Of a stretch of 64,000 bases of DNA, positions 16,409 to 25,425 are shown in pieces. Positions within the stretch are counted from its first letter, which is position 1; each line of letters begins with the position of its first letter. The notes under the pieces are model-generated. The model searched no databases. It saw only the letters and a list, made by a program, of their open reading frames with translations, and had not been told where the DNA came from. Location: the NCBI GenBank assembly GCA_937974555.1, contig CALJKR010000071.1, forward strand, positions 1 through 64,000. The letters are read 5' to 3'. The stretch is from an uncultured Flavobacteriales bacterium. Its GTDB lineage: Bacteria; Bacteroidota; Bacteroidia; Flavobacteriales_D; Sanyastnellaceae. The position numbers and the translations under genes were made by a program.

Positions 16409-17805
16409 TATTTCTTTACAAAAATCTGATAGCCGTAGCCTGGAAGTTGGACATTGCCTGTTGCATACAGAGCCAATGCTTTGTTGTCAAAAATGCTATT
16501 GAATATTCCTTCAGGAAGCGCTTCAGTAAATGATGTGCTTTGGGGAGCAGGATTGAAATTCAACATTACAATGACTTGACTTTCTCCTTTGGTGCGGCTG
16601 AAAGCATAAATTTTACTATTGCTTGTATAGATTCTCTTGAATTGCCCACCATCTGCACCATTCCACAATGCGGGTACTTCATGATGCGCTTTCAACAGGG
16701 TTTTGTACAGTTTTTCATTCTGGTATTGGTTGAAAGAAATGGTGTCTTTATCAAAAAAGCGATAGCGATGGGGCAGACCATTTTTATGTTGCTCGTTTCC
16801 TTCTTGTCCAGAGTATACCAAGGGCATTCCCCCGATGGTAAAGGCCAATACATCATACAAGTTTCGGGCTTGACCATAGCGCTCTCCGCCTGTTCCGTTC
16901 CATGTGTTTTCATCATGGTTGGTGGTGAAGTACATGTGGATGGTGGATTGGGGAAATTCTTTGTTTACTTTTTCGATGTAGGTATCAATGTCTTGTGTGG
17001 TCTTTTCACCTTTTGCTATACCGTTCATTAGGTGTAAAAATTCCCAGCCATAACACATGTCAAATGCTTTCAAGTGGTGGTCTTTTTGCTCTGCTTCGGC
17101 AAGCATGAAAACGGGTTTGATGGCATCCAATTCAGCACGTGCTTGGTCCCAAAATTCAGTTGGAACTTCCATCGCAACATCACAACGATAGCCGTCAAGG
17201 TCACATTCTTTTACCCAAAATTTCATGGCGTCAATCATGGCTCTGCGCATGTCGCGGTTGTTGTAATTCAAATCGGCAACGTCCGACCAGTCCGCAACTG
17301 GAGGAACAATTTTACCGTTGGCGTCGTGTGTATACCAATCAGGATGCTCGGTGATCCAAGGATGATCCCATGCGGTGTGGTTGGCCACCCAATCCAAGAT
17401 AACTTTCATGCCACGTGAATGCGCGGCGTTTACAAAATGTTTGAAGTCTTGGATGGTGCCAAATTCGGGATTTACTCCCACATAGTTTTTGATGCTGTAA
17501 TAGCTGCCCAATGAACCCTTTCTGTTTAATTCTCCGATAGGGTTGATCGGCATAAGCCACAAAATGTCAATACCCAAAGAATCAATTCTATTCAAATCTT
17601 TTTCAAGCGCTTGAAACGTTCCTTGTGGCGTGTGCTGACGCACGTTGATTTCATAAATTGTGGCGTTTTTGGCCCATTCTGGATGGCGAATCACGTGGGT
17701 TTCACTGGAACTTACAATCTGAGCAGTAGCCGTTGCATCACCCATCTGATTGGCGCAAGAAATGGCCATTAGAGCGATCAATAAAATGTAAAAGGTGTTT
17801 TTCAT
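16408..17805 (-). CDS. GH13 alpha-amylase family lipoprotein (paralogue 1)
   Basis: A 465-residue glycoside hydrolase of the alpha-amylase clan, predicted to be lipid-anchored: the signal MKNTFYILLIALMAISC ends in a lipobox. The (beta/alpha)8 catalytic motifs are complete: VANHTAWD, the nucleophile Asp in LDGYRCDVAM, the acid/base Glu in FMLAEAEQ and the transition-state Asp in TNHDENTW. It would cleave alpha-glucans or maltodextrins at the cell envelope. The start is ATG 17805, since the 19 residues upstream are not signal-like. A TACTTTTG box lies 17 bases upstream. It is clearly paralogous to the lipoprotein at 51608-52993. There is no SusC/SusD pair nearby, so it is not part of a standard polysaccharide utilisation locus here. 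Confidence 0.92.
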   Translation of the reverse strand: MKNTFYILLIALMAISCANQMGDATATAQIVSSSETHVIRHPEWAKNATIYEINVRQHTPQGTFQALEKDLNRIDSLGIDILWLMPINPIGELNRKGSLGSYYSIKNYVGVNPEFGTIQDFKHFVNAAHSRGMKVILDWVANHTAWDHPWITEHPDWYTHDANGKIVPPVADWSDVADLNYNNRDMRRAMIDAMKFWVKECDLDGYRCDVAMEVPTEFWDQARAELDAIKPVFMLAEAEQKDHHLKAFDMCYGWEFLHLMNGIAKGEKTTQDIDTYIEKVNKEFPQSTIHMYFTTNHDENTWNGTGGERYGQARNLYDVLAFTIGGMPLVYSGQEGNEQHKNGLPHRYRFFDKDTISFNQYQNEKLYKTLLKAHHEVPALWNGADGGQFKRIYTSNSKIYAFSRTKGESQVIVMLNFNPAPQSTSFTEALPEGIFNSIFDNKALALYATGNVQLPGYGYQIFVKK

Positions 17806-17822
17806 GTTTTTATGCTTGGTGT

Positions 17823-17830
17823 CAAAAGTA
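17823..17830 (-). promoter_or_regulatory. Putative -7 box of the first GH13 lipoprotein gene
   Basis: Perfect TACTTTTG on the reverse strand, 17 bases before the ATG. Confidence 0.45.
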
Positions 17831-17885
17831 CACGAATAATCTTTTTCGTTGAAATCTTGCAACTATTTTAAATGACATTTGTCTT

Positions 17886-17893
17886 TATTTTTG
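17886..17893 (+). promoter_or_regulatory. Putative -7 box of the CotH/T9SS gene
   Basis: Perfect TATTTTTG, 16 bases before the GTG start codon. Confidence 0.4.
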
Positions 17894-17909
17894 AAACAAA
17901 TAACCTGCA

Positions 17910-20900
17910 GTGAAAAATATTTACACCCTATTTGCAATTTCATTGATTTTGCCTCTACAATCATGGAGTCAAGTTGTTATCAATGAATTTTGCATCGCCA
18001 ATTACAGCGATTACAATATTCCTTCTGGTGGAAACAATTATGAAGACTGGGTAGAGTTTTACAATCCCAGTGGTTCTGCCGTAGATATCAGTGGTTATTG
18101 GTTAAGTGACAACGCGGCCAATCCGCAGAAATGGTCGTTTCCTGCAGGGACAACCATTCCTGCCAATGGATATCGTATCGTTCTTTTGACTGGAAGAGGC
18201 AGCTACCAGCCCAATTATTTAGGAGGAATGAATGCCAATTTTAAAATCAATCAGACGGCTGGTGAGGAAATTGTTTTTTCTAATTCGGGTGGGGTGGTTT
18301 TGGAAACCTACGATTTTGATACAATGTCCCCCAATCAAGCCAATCATTCTTGGGGAAGGGTTCCGGATGGTTCTTCTACATGGCGAATATTAACTAACCC
18401 CTCAGAAAATGCAGCCAATCCGGCTACGGGTTCCACTGCATATGCAAGCAAACCAACCATGGATTTGCAAGCTGGATATTACCCCAATCCGATCAATGTC
18501 AACCTTTCAACTTTGGAGCCCGGGGGCACTATCTATTACACATTAGATGGAACCACTCCTTCCAATACCAGTACTTTGTACACCGGAGCAATCAATATTT
18601 CGTCAACCAAAGTTTTGAGGGCCATAGTTTATTCTGCGGATCCCAACGAGCTTCCCAGTTTTATCGAAACCAATACCTATTTCTTTGGCGCAGACAATCA
18701 CTCGATTCTTACCGTTTCTGTTTCAGGAAACAATATGAATGGGCAGTGGCCTGGTGGCGGGAATAACCGACTAACCAATATTGAGTTTTTTACGGCGGGG
18801 GGTACTTTTATTACGGAGAATCACGGGGACAGCAATGAACACGGAAACGATTCCAATGCATACGGGCAAAGAGGATTCGACTTAATCGTTCGAGATGAGT
18901 TGGGTTATGATCACACCGTGGCTGATCCGCTGTTTGCTGAAAGAAATAGAGACAATTTTGATCGATTGATTTTCAAAGCAGCGGCCAATGACAATTACCC
19001 ATTCTCCAATGGAGGTGCCCACATTCGCGACGCTTATGTATGCGAATTGTCCATTTTGGGTGGTCTTCATTTGGATGAGCGCGCTACCCGAAGTTGTATT
19101 GTTTATTTGAACGGCAACTACTGGGGAGTGTATGAAGTTCGTGAAAAAATTGATGACACAGATTTTACAGCGCATTATTACAACCAAGACCGTGGTCAAG
19201 TGGACTACTTGAAAACTTGGGGAGGAACTTGGGCGGAGTATGATGCGGCACCCGCATTCAATGCTACAGCGAATTGGAACACCATTCGAAATTTTATTAC
19301 CACAAATAATATGGCCACCCAGGCCAATTACGACTATGTGATTACCCAGTATAATCACATGAGTTTGATTGATTACTTCATTTTGAATGGATATTCAGTT
19401 TGCACGGATTGGTTAAATTGGAATACCCAATGGTGGAGAGGATACAATCCCAACGGGGATGCCAAAAGATGGCGCTATGCTCTCTGGGACAATGATGCAA
19501 CCTTCGGACATTATGTCAATTATACCGGTGTGCCATCCACTGCTCCAACAGCAGATCCTTGTCAAATTGAAGGCATGGGAAACGTGGGTGGTCAAGGTCA
19601 CGTGCCGATTTTAAATTCATTATTTGACAACCCCAATTTCTTAGCGGATTATGTTCAGCGTTATGCGGAGTTGTCCAATGGGATTTTTTCTTGTGCCAGA
19701 ATGTTGGGAGTATTAGATAGTATGATTGCGGTAATCGAGCCAGAGATGCCCAGACAAATTGTGCGCTGGGGAGGTACGATGGCTGAATGGCAAGCCAATG
19801 TTCAGGACTTAAGAAATTTTATTTTGGCGCGATGTCCGGCTGAAACTTCGAGCAGTGATATCATTGAGGGAATGGAAGATTGTTACGACGTTACCCAACA
19901 AACGTTGACGGTTCAGATTTCTGGGCCTGGTTCAGTGATGTTGGAAGAAACAGTGATTGATGTCAATAACGCGCCGTACCAAGGAACGTACTTCAGCGGG
20001 AATACAGTGGATTTGCCCATCAACATTGTCGCTATTCCTGCGGGAACTGGGTCGTGTAGCGATTTCATTCAATGGGTTGTGGTTTCAGGCACAGCAGTGT
20101 TTGCTGATCCTACCAATGATTCAACCACTTTGGTTATTAGTTCTGATGCGGTGATAGAAGCGCAGTTTGGTACTGGAGGATCTGGACCAGTGAATTTTGT
20201 TTTGACCAGTAACCCGCCATTGTCTGCCAATATCGATTGGAATGGCAATTTACAAACGGTATTGCCTGTGACCATGGTGGAGAATGCAGGGGCAGCAGTT
20301 ACCGTGGAAGCCTTGCCTAATGCTGGATTTATTTTTGATCATTGGGAGTCTAACTTCACGACCCTGACGCCAGATCAAGATTCGATTCAATTGAATTTGC
20401 TGACTTGTTTGGACGATACGTTGACCGCAGTTCTTCTTCCCGTTTACAATGTGACCATTCAAGTGACAGGCACGGGTTCCGCGACTATCAATGGAGTGGA
20501 TGCGGCTTCTTTCAGTGGAAGCTTTTTATCTACGGATATTATTTCGCTCGCCGCCCTTGAAAATGGGCCATGTGGATTGTTCATCGACTGGGAAATTGTT
20601 TCTGGAACGGGTACGCTTTCCAATACGGGCGTTTTAAATCCAACATTGACCCTTTCTTCTGATGTTGTGATTCAAGTGAATTTCACCTCACTTCCTGTGG
20701 GTATGGTGGAGGTTGTCGTTACGTCGCCTTTCCCAGATGCTGGCGGCTTTTCTGTGAATGGGGTAGTATATGCTACTTATCCGCAGAGTTTGATGTTACC
20801 CCCCGGTGTGGCTCTGGATCTTGAGGCTTTGGAAGCAAATTGGTATGACTTTTTGAACTGGAATTCGACTATGTATGATTTTGTACCCAATGGCAACATC

Positions 20901-21779
20901 GCGAGTACCTCTCTGACTGTTTGTTCCGCAGATACGTTGACCGTGAACTACAATTTCACACCGCATCAATTGGTGACCATAACCAAAACCCCGATGAATA
21001 TCGGACAGGTATTTGTTGATGGTGTAGAGGTATTCAACCTTCCAGTGACCTACGATTGGGCAGAGGGAGAAGGACATAGTGTTGGGGCGATAACCTTGGC
21101 GCCTTGGACTTCATTTGTGGAATGGCAATCTTCAGGAATTGTATTGAATCCCAATACAACTTCAGCTACAGTTAATTTCAACGTGACGGAACAAGATACC
21201 ATTGTTGCGGTGTTTTACGAAATTCCGCATAGTTTGATTACTGTAATTGTTGACAAGCCATATACCGCTACAGCCACCGCCACAGGAGGGGGAAGTAGTA
21301 ATTATGCATTCCAGTTTGAAGTTGAAAATGGAGTGCCGGTTACATTCTCCTCTGTGATCAATGAATATTATGATTTCAAAAATTGGACCTCAGCTCAGGG
21401 TAACTTCATGAGTCCAAATTTTGAATCAGAGGAAATAGTGATGACGTTTGAAAACAACGATACAATCACCTTGCATACGGTACCAGAAATATACAGCTAC
21501 TATATTCCCAATTCTTTCTCCCCCAACGCGGACAATGTTAATGATTGCATTGGCCCCGTGGGTAACGCTATTCAAGTGGATCGATTCAATTGGACTGTAT
21601 TTGATCGATACGGAGAGATTGTATTTGAAACCGATGATTTTGGTGATTGCTGGGATGGTTCACATCAAGGTGGAGACTATTATGTGCCGGAGGGAGTTTA
21701 CACCTATGTTCTGCGCGTAAAATCAGTATTTGATAAAGATATACAAAAAGTTTCCGGCTCGATTGTAGTCGTGAGATAG
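17910..21779 (+). CDS. Giant secreted CotH-kinase / lamin-tail protein with T9SS type B sorting domain
   Basis: A 1289-residue exported protein with a GTG start and signal peptide (MKNIYTLFAISLILPLQSWS). Domains in order: a lamin-tail domain (about 22-130, WVEFYNPSGSAVDISGYWL), a chitobiase/hexosaminidase C-terminal-like beta domain (about 190-255, IYYTLDGTTPS), a CotH-like kinase domain (about 330-600, with GNYWGVYEVREKID and WDNDATFGHY), several divergent beta repeats (about 670-1180) and a gliding-motility-associated C-terminal domain (NSFSPNADNVND ... FDRYGEIVFE ... GVYTYVLRV), which is the type B signal for T9SS. CotH kinases of spore formers phosphorylate coat proteins; the substrate of a secreted bacteroidotal CotH is unknown. 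It is followed after only 29 bases by an S41 protease that has its own promoter box. Confidence 0.9.
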   Translation: MKNIYTLFAISLILPLQSWSQVVINEFCIANYSDYNIPSGGNNYEDWVEFYNPSGSAVDISGYWLSDNAANPQKWSFPAGTTIPANGYRIVLLTGRGSYQPNYLGGMNANFKINQTAGEEIVFSNSGGVVLETYDFDTMSPNQANHSWGRVPDGSSTWRILTNPSENAANPATGSTAYASKPTMDLQAGYYPNPINVNLSTLEPGGTIYYTLDGTTPSNTSTLYTGAINISSTKVLRAIVYSADPNELPSFIETNTYFFGADNHSILTVSVSGNNMNGQWPGGGNNRLTNIEFFTAGGTFITENHGDSNEHGNDSNAYGQRGFDLIVRDELGYDHTVADPLFAERNRDNFDRLIFKAAANDNYPFSNGGAHIRDAYVCELSILGGLHLDERATRSCIVYLNGNYWGVYEVREKIDDTDFTAHYYNQDRGQVDYLKTWGGTWAEYDAAPAFNATANWNTIRNFITTNNMATQANYDYVITQYNHMSLIDYFILNGYSVCTDWLNWNTQWWRGYNPNGDAKRWRYALWDNDATFGHYVNYTGVPSTAPTADPCQIEGMGNVGGQGHVPILNSLFDNPNFLADYVQRYAELSNGIFSCARMLGVLDSMIAVIEPEMPRQIVRWGGTMAEWQANVQDLRNFILARCPAETSSSDIIEGMEDCYDVTQQTLTVQISGPGSVMLEETVIDVNNAPYQGTYFSGNTVDLPINIVAIPAGTGSCSDFIQWVVVSGTAVFADPTNDSTTLVISSDAVIEAQFGTGGSGPVNFVLTSNPPLSANIDWNGNLQTVLPVTMVENAGAAVTVEALPNAGFIFDHWESNFTTLTPDQDSIQLNLLTCLDDTLTAVLLPVYNVTIQVTGTGSATINGVDAASFSGSFLSTDIISLAALENGPCGLFIDWEIVSGTGTLSNTGVLNPTLTLSSDVVIQVNFTSLPVGMVEVVVTSPFPDAGGFSVNGVVYATYPQSLMLPPGVALDLEALEANWYDFLNWNSTMYDFVPNGNIASTSLTVCSADTLTVNYNFTPHQLVTITKTPMNIGQVFVDGVEVFNLPVTYDWAEGEGHSVGAITLAPWTSFVEWQSSGIVLNPNTTSATVNFNVTEQDTIVAVFYEIPHSLITVIVDKPYTATATATGGGSSNYAFQFEVENGVPVTFSSVINEYYDFKNWTSAQGNFMSPNFESEEIVMTFENNDTITLHTVPEIYSYYIPNSFSPNADNVNDCIGPVGNAIQVDRFNWTVFDRYGEIVFETDDFGDCWDGSHQGGDYYVPEGVYTYVLRVKSVFDKDIQKVSGSIVVVR

Positions 21780-21796
21780 TTTGAAGGGTGTTTTCG

Positions 21797-21804
21797 TATT
21801 TTTA
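21797..21804 (+). promoter_or_regulatory. Putative -7 box of the S41 protease gene
   Basis: TATTTTTA (7 of 8 to TAnnTTTG), exactly four bases before the ATG. Confidence 0.45.
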
Positions 21805-21808
21805 CAGC

Positions 21809-23440
21809 ATGAAAAGAATAATTCTTGCTGTTGCACTTTGGGGCTACGCTGTATCAGGAATCGCGCAATCCAAACCTACGCAACAGACTACTGATAAGTT
21901 TGCTTATTTATTACAGAGCATCGAACTGATGTACGTCGATTCAGTCAATTCAAAGGAATTGGTTGAGAAGGCCATCATTCATTTGTTGGAAGAACTCGAT
22001 CCACATTCAACATATATCTCGGCAGAAGAAGTTCAAGAGGCCAATGAGCCATTGCAAGGAAGTTTTGATGGTATTGGCATTCAGTTCAATATTCTGCATG
22101 ACACCATTATGGTTGTTGAACCCATCCAGGGCGGACCCTCAGAAAAGCTGGGTATCAAGGCAGGTGATAAAATTGTAGAAGTAGAAGGGGTTAAAATGGT
22201 GGGTATCGGTGTAAAGAACAGCGATGTGTTGGCCAAGCTTCGCGGTCCTAAGGGGACCATTGTAAAAGTGGGAATCGAGAGAAGAGGGGTCAAGGAGATT
22301 TTGTATTTCAATATCACACGAGATAAAATTCCTATTTACTCGGTGGATGCAGCTTATATGGTGGCTCCGGCCATTGGCTACATCAAAGTCAGCCGATTTG
22401 CCGCGACAACAGTGGAGGAGATGAAGAAGGGTATTTCGGAATTAAAAGCCCAAGGAATGAAAGATCTCATTCTTGATTTGCAAGACAATGGTGGGGGACT
22501 ACTTCGCGCTGCAATAGAGATGGGAGATGAATTTATCAGCGGTGATCGTCTACTGGTGTATACAGAGGGACGTGCATTTAAGCGTGAAGATTACACCGCC
22601 CGTCGCGGGTTAAAGGGAAGTTTTGAAGAGGGTCGTTTGATTATTTTAATTGATGAGTCTTCTGCGAGCGCTTCTGAAATTGTGAGTGGTGCGATTCAAG
22701 ATTGGGACAGAGGGATGATCGTAGGAAGACGAAGTTTTGGAAAGGGATTGGTCCAAAGGCCAGTATCACTTCCCGACGGTTCCGTGGTTCGACTAACGGT
22801 TCAAAAATATTTTACTCCAGCGGGTCGTTGCATTCAGAAGCCGTATGAAGAGGGCAAGGACGATTATTATCAAGATTATGCTAAACGATTGGAACGCGGA
22901 GAATTCTTTGATGCCAGCAGTATTAAATTTCCAGATTCTTTGAAATTTGCCACGCAATTGGCCAAGCGCACAGTTTACGGTGGTGGTGGAATCATGCCCG
23001 ATGTATTTGTTCCTTTGGACACCTCTGAAAATAGTCGTTACTTCAGTGATATCATTCGTGTGGGCGTTCAAAATGAGTGGGCATTAACCTACGTCAACGC
23101 GCAAAGAGAAAATCTTCTGGCCCAGTATCCTACCGTTGAAGATTTTGTGGCTCGTTATCAAATCCCAGTTGCGGAGCAACAAAAATTGATCGATATGGCT
23201 GTGGCCAAGGAAGTGCCTTTTGATGAAAAGGGTTATGCTACCAGCAAGCATGCAATTTTGGTCAGATCAAAAGCTTTGCTTGCGCGGGATTTGTATCAGA
23301 ACGAAGCTTTTTATCAAGTAATAAATGATCTGAACCCAGCGTTGAAAAAGGCGGTTCAAGTTTTACAAAATGGAGAATATGACCAATTGCCATTGGATGG
23401 TAAGGCCAATCCGAAAAAGAAATTAGAAAAGAATAAATAA
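21809..23440 (+). CDS. S41 family carboxy-terminal processing protease
   Basis: A 543-residue periplasmic tail-specific protease. It has a signal peptide (MKRIILAVALWGYAVSGIAQ), an N-terminal helical region with LDPHSTYIS, a PDZ domain (about 70-160, GIGIQFNILHDTIMV...) and the S41 peptidase domain. The catalytic Ser lies in DESSASASE and the Lys in RSFGKGLVQ, so the Ser-Lys dyad is intact. The C-terminal 170 residues are an extension typical of Bacteroidota CTPs. The start MKRII at 21809 was preferred because it begins the signal peptide. The next gene (DUF1573) follows after 20 bases. Confidence 0.93.
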   Translation: MKRIILAVALWGYAVSGIAQSKPTQQTTDKFAYLLQSIELMYVDSVNSKELVEKAIIHLLEELDPHSTYISAEEVQEANEPLQGSFDGIGIQFNILHDTIMVVEPIQGGPSEKLGIKAGDKIVEVEGVKMVGIGVKNSDVLAKLRGPKGTIVKVGIERRGVKEILYFNITRDKIPIYSVDAAYMVAPAIGYIKVSRFAATTVEEMKKGISELKAQGMKDLILDLQDNGGGLLRAAIEMGDEFISGDRLLVYTEGRAFKREDYTARRGLKGSFEEGRLIILIDESSASASEIVSGAIQDWDRGMIVGRRSFGKGLVQRPVSLPDGSVVRLTVQKYFTPAGRCIQKPYEEGKDDYYQDYAKRLERGEFFDASSIKFPDSLKFATQLAKRTVYGGGGIMPDVFVPLDTSENSRYFSDIIRVGVQNEWALTYVNAQRENLLAQYPTVEDFVARYQIPVAEQQKLIDMAVAKEVPFDEKGYATSKHAILVRSKALLARDLYQNEAFYQVINDLNPALKKAVQVLQNGEYDQLPLDGKANPKKKLEKNK

Positions 23441-23460
23441 ATTCAAAAACGTATCGAGTT

Positions 23461-23922
23461 ATGTCAAAAGGTATTCGTTTGGGCTTGGCCTTGTTTGCAA
23501 TAGGCGCATTGGTTTATGTGGGTTTAAGAGCGACCCATCCCCACTCCATTGCTACGGAAATTAATGAGACTCCAGGAAGCATGGTTGGACAGGCGTCTAA
23601 GGATAGAGCCAAAACCATCATGTTGTTTTCTGAAATGACGCATGATTTTGGATCCATCAAAGAAGGCGATGTGAAAGAATATGCTTTTCAATTTAAAAAC
23701 AATGGCAATGTTCCTTTGGTCATTGAAACAGCCAAGGGCTCTTGTGGCTGCACGGTTCCTGAATTTCCAAAAGAGGCAATAGCCCCTGGTGGTTCAGGTT
23801 ATATCAAAGTGAAATTCAATAGCAAGGGAAAAGTAGGTGCGAACAGCAAAAAAGTAACGATTATCGCCAATACGGAGCCCATTAGCACCGTATTGACCAT
23901 TACTGCTCAGGTTAGCGAGTAA
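23461..23922 (+). CDS. DUF1573 domain protein, membrane-anchored
   Basis: A 153-residue protein with one N-terminal hydrophobic segment (about 7-25) acting as signal or anchor. The rest is one immunoglobulin-like DUF1573 domain: THDFGSIKEGDVKEYAFQF, the conserved SCGCTVP motif and the terminal beta strands. The domain is very common in Bacteroidota envelope proteins; its molecular role is not established. It lies 20 bases after the S41 protease, so they are likely co-expressed. Its stop overlaps the stop of the convergent acyltransferase by 11 bases. Confidence 0.85.
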   Translation: MSKGIRLGLALFAIGALVYVGLRATHPHSIATEINETPGSMVGQASKDRAKTIMLFSEMTHDFGSIKEGDVKEYAFQFKNNGNVPLVIETAKGSCGCTVPEFPKEAIAPGGSGYIKVKFNSKGKVGANSKKVTIIANTEPISTVLTITAQVSE

Positions 23923-24964
23923 ATCTACTTTTCAAACCCAAAATGGGTTTTTCTATCAGGTAGAAACTGAGGGTGGCTATCGAATAAATGGCTGCCGTCA
24001 CACCGGCGAAAAAGAGAAAATTGTTCTGGATATTATAATGCTTGACCCATTCGATGGCGATGGCTTGGTACACGTATATACCGTAACTGATGCTTCCGGT
24101 GTATACCATGAATTTACTGGATAAAAGGCGAATGATTAATTTTTGCTGGGGAGCCATGATTACCCAAGCGACAGCCAAAAAGTAAGTGATCGAAATAAAT
24201 TGATATTTTACGACCTGGATAATGGGGTTGGCCAGAGATGAAAATTGAAACCACAATACTCCAGCCGCGCCAAGCACAAGGATAAACGCGATTTGCACTT
24301 TCTGAAGAGACCACCCGGCAAGCACTCCTTTTCTCTCAAGAATGGCCAAAAGACACCCCAGGCTGATTTCATCTAAGCGTGCAAAAGTGAAAAAGTAGGT
24401 CTCATATTGACCTTGAACCAACAAAATGCGGGTAACGATGGAAATGCCGATGAGCAAAAAAACTGCGGTAAATAAGTTTTGCATTTTGCCATACAGGACT
24501 ACAAAAGGCCAAAACATATAAAAGTGTTCTTCAATGGCCAAGGACCAAAAATGTTTGGGACCAATGGCTGGCCAACGAAAGGTGATGGCGAAGTCTTGAA
24601 GGTAGATCCAGTAATACCATTGCTGTGAGATGTCAGGAATATTTTTATCAAATAGCAATGGAATGATGAAATAAATGAGGCACAAATACAAAAAATACAA
24701 AGGGAAAATTCTAAGCGCTCTCCGCATGAAGAAATTGAAGAGGTAATGCGGTTCGTTTTTTTGCTGAAGTAAAATTCGGGTAATCAGAAAGCCGCTGAGC
24801 ACAAAGAACAGGCTCACCCCCGTTTGTCCCAAGAAACCCAATTTCTGCAAAGCCAGACCCCAAGAGGAGTGAAAGGTGGTGATTTGGAAGCAATGAAAAA
24901 CCAGAACCATTAGGGCAGCCGTGGCTCTTACACCATCCAGTGGGAGAATATGAGAGATCTTCAT
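23912..24964 (-). CDS. Acyltransferase family 3 membrane protein (OafA/YrhL-like)
   Basis: A 350-residue integral membrane O-acyltransferase with about 10 hydrophobic segments. The N-terminal motif LDGVRATAALMVLVFHC contains the conserved His of the family, followed by GVSLFFVLSGFLITRIL and a central RALRIFPLYF motif. Such enzymes acetylate or succinylate surface sugars such as O-antigen or capsule; the acceptor is unknown. The start was set at ATG 24964. A TATTTTCG box six bases upstream supports this and places the promoter just after the rnpB terminator. Confidence 0.9.
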   Translation of the reverse strand: MKISHILPLDGVRATAALMVLVFHCFQITTFHSSWGLALQKLGFLGQTGVSLFFVLSGFLITRILLQQKNEPHYLFNFFMRRALRIFPLYFLYLCLIYFIIPLLFDKNIPDISQQWYYWIYLQDFAITFRWPAIGPKHFWSLAIEEHFYMFWPFVVLYGKMQNLFTAVFLLIGISIVTRILLVQGQYETYFFTFARLDEISLGCLLAILERKGVLAGWSLQKVQIAFILVLGAAGVLWFQFSSLANPIIQVVKYQFISITYFLAVAWVIMAPQQKLIIRLLSSKFMVYTGSISYGIYVYQAIAIEWVKHYNIQNNFLFFAGVTAAIYSIATLSFYLIEKPILGLKSRFTR

Positions 24965-24970
24965 GGATTG

Positions 24971-24978
24971 CGAAAATA
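24971..24978 (-). promoter_or_regulatory. Putative -7 box of the acyltransferase gene
   Basis: Reverse-strand TATTTTCG (7 of 8), six bases before the ATG. Confidence 0.4.
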
Positions 24979-24990
24979 GTGAATTGGCAT

Positions 24991-25021
24991 CAAAAAGGTC
25001 GAGGTGCCCTGAGGCACCTCG
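24991..25021 (-). terminator. rnpB intrinsic terminator
   Basis: Nine-bp GC-rich stem CGAGGTGCC/GGCACCTCG with a four-base loop at 25000-25021, followed on the minus strand by a T run (24992-24996). It directly follows the RNase P RNA. Confidence 0.88.
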
Positions 25022-25027
25022 ATTTTG

Positions 25028-25375
25028 GAGAAAAAACATAAGCCGGGTTCTGTTCTGCTTTGCAGCAGCCTCATCATTTATCTATGCGACCTACCCTCCA
25101 AGACCGGACGAGCCGCCCTTCAGTTTGATTACTCAAACATCCTTGGTCTACATGGTCTTACTGCCCACAAGGTTTACCTAGCCAGTTCTATTGCTAGAAT
25201 CTGCGGTGGTCTCTTACACCCCCTTTTCACCCTTACCCGAAGGCGGTTTGTTTCTGTGGCCCTATCTGTAGTACAATTTTTCAATTGCACTCCCGGGCTT
25301 TTCACCCGGTGCGGTGCCCTGCGCAGCCCGGACTTTCCTCCCTGTTTTACCAGAGCGATGAAGTCATTTTTCTCT
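25028..25375 (-). ncRNA. rnpB: RNase P RNA, bacterial class A
   Basis: Catalytic RNA that matures tRNA 5' ends. On the minus strand the hallmark 5' segment GGGAGGAAAGTCCGGGCT is at about 25326-25345, and the universal 3' segment ACAGAACCCGGCTTAT is at about 25038-25053. Between them are the conserved GTAAACC and GAGGGTAGG-like elements. The ends are deduced from the P1 helix: 5' GAGAAAAA near 25374 pairs with TTTTTCTC near 25028, giving about 348 nt. A perfect TAACTTTG box lies four bases before the deduced 5' A. The gene is divergent from trmD. Confidence 0.96.
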
Positions 25376-25379
25376 ATTG

Positions 25380-25387
25380 CAAAGTTA
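25380..25387 (-). promoter_or_regulatory. -7 box of rnpB
   Basis: Perfect TAACTTTG on the reverse strand. With the four-base spacing seen at other genes, transcription starts at the A at 25375, which agrees with the start of the P1 helix. Confidence 0.6.
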
Positions 25388-25413
25388 TTCATCTCAGACC
25401 ACATTTTCCGTTT

Positions 25414-25421
25414 TATTTTTG
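25414..25421 (+). promoter_or_regulatory. Putative -7 box of trmD
   Basis: Perfect TATTTTTG, exactly four bases before the ATG. Confidence 0.5.
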
Positions 25422-25425
25422 GTGC

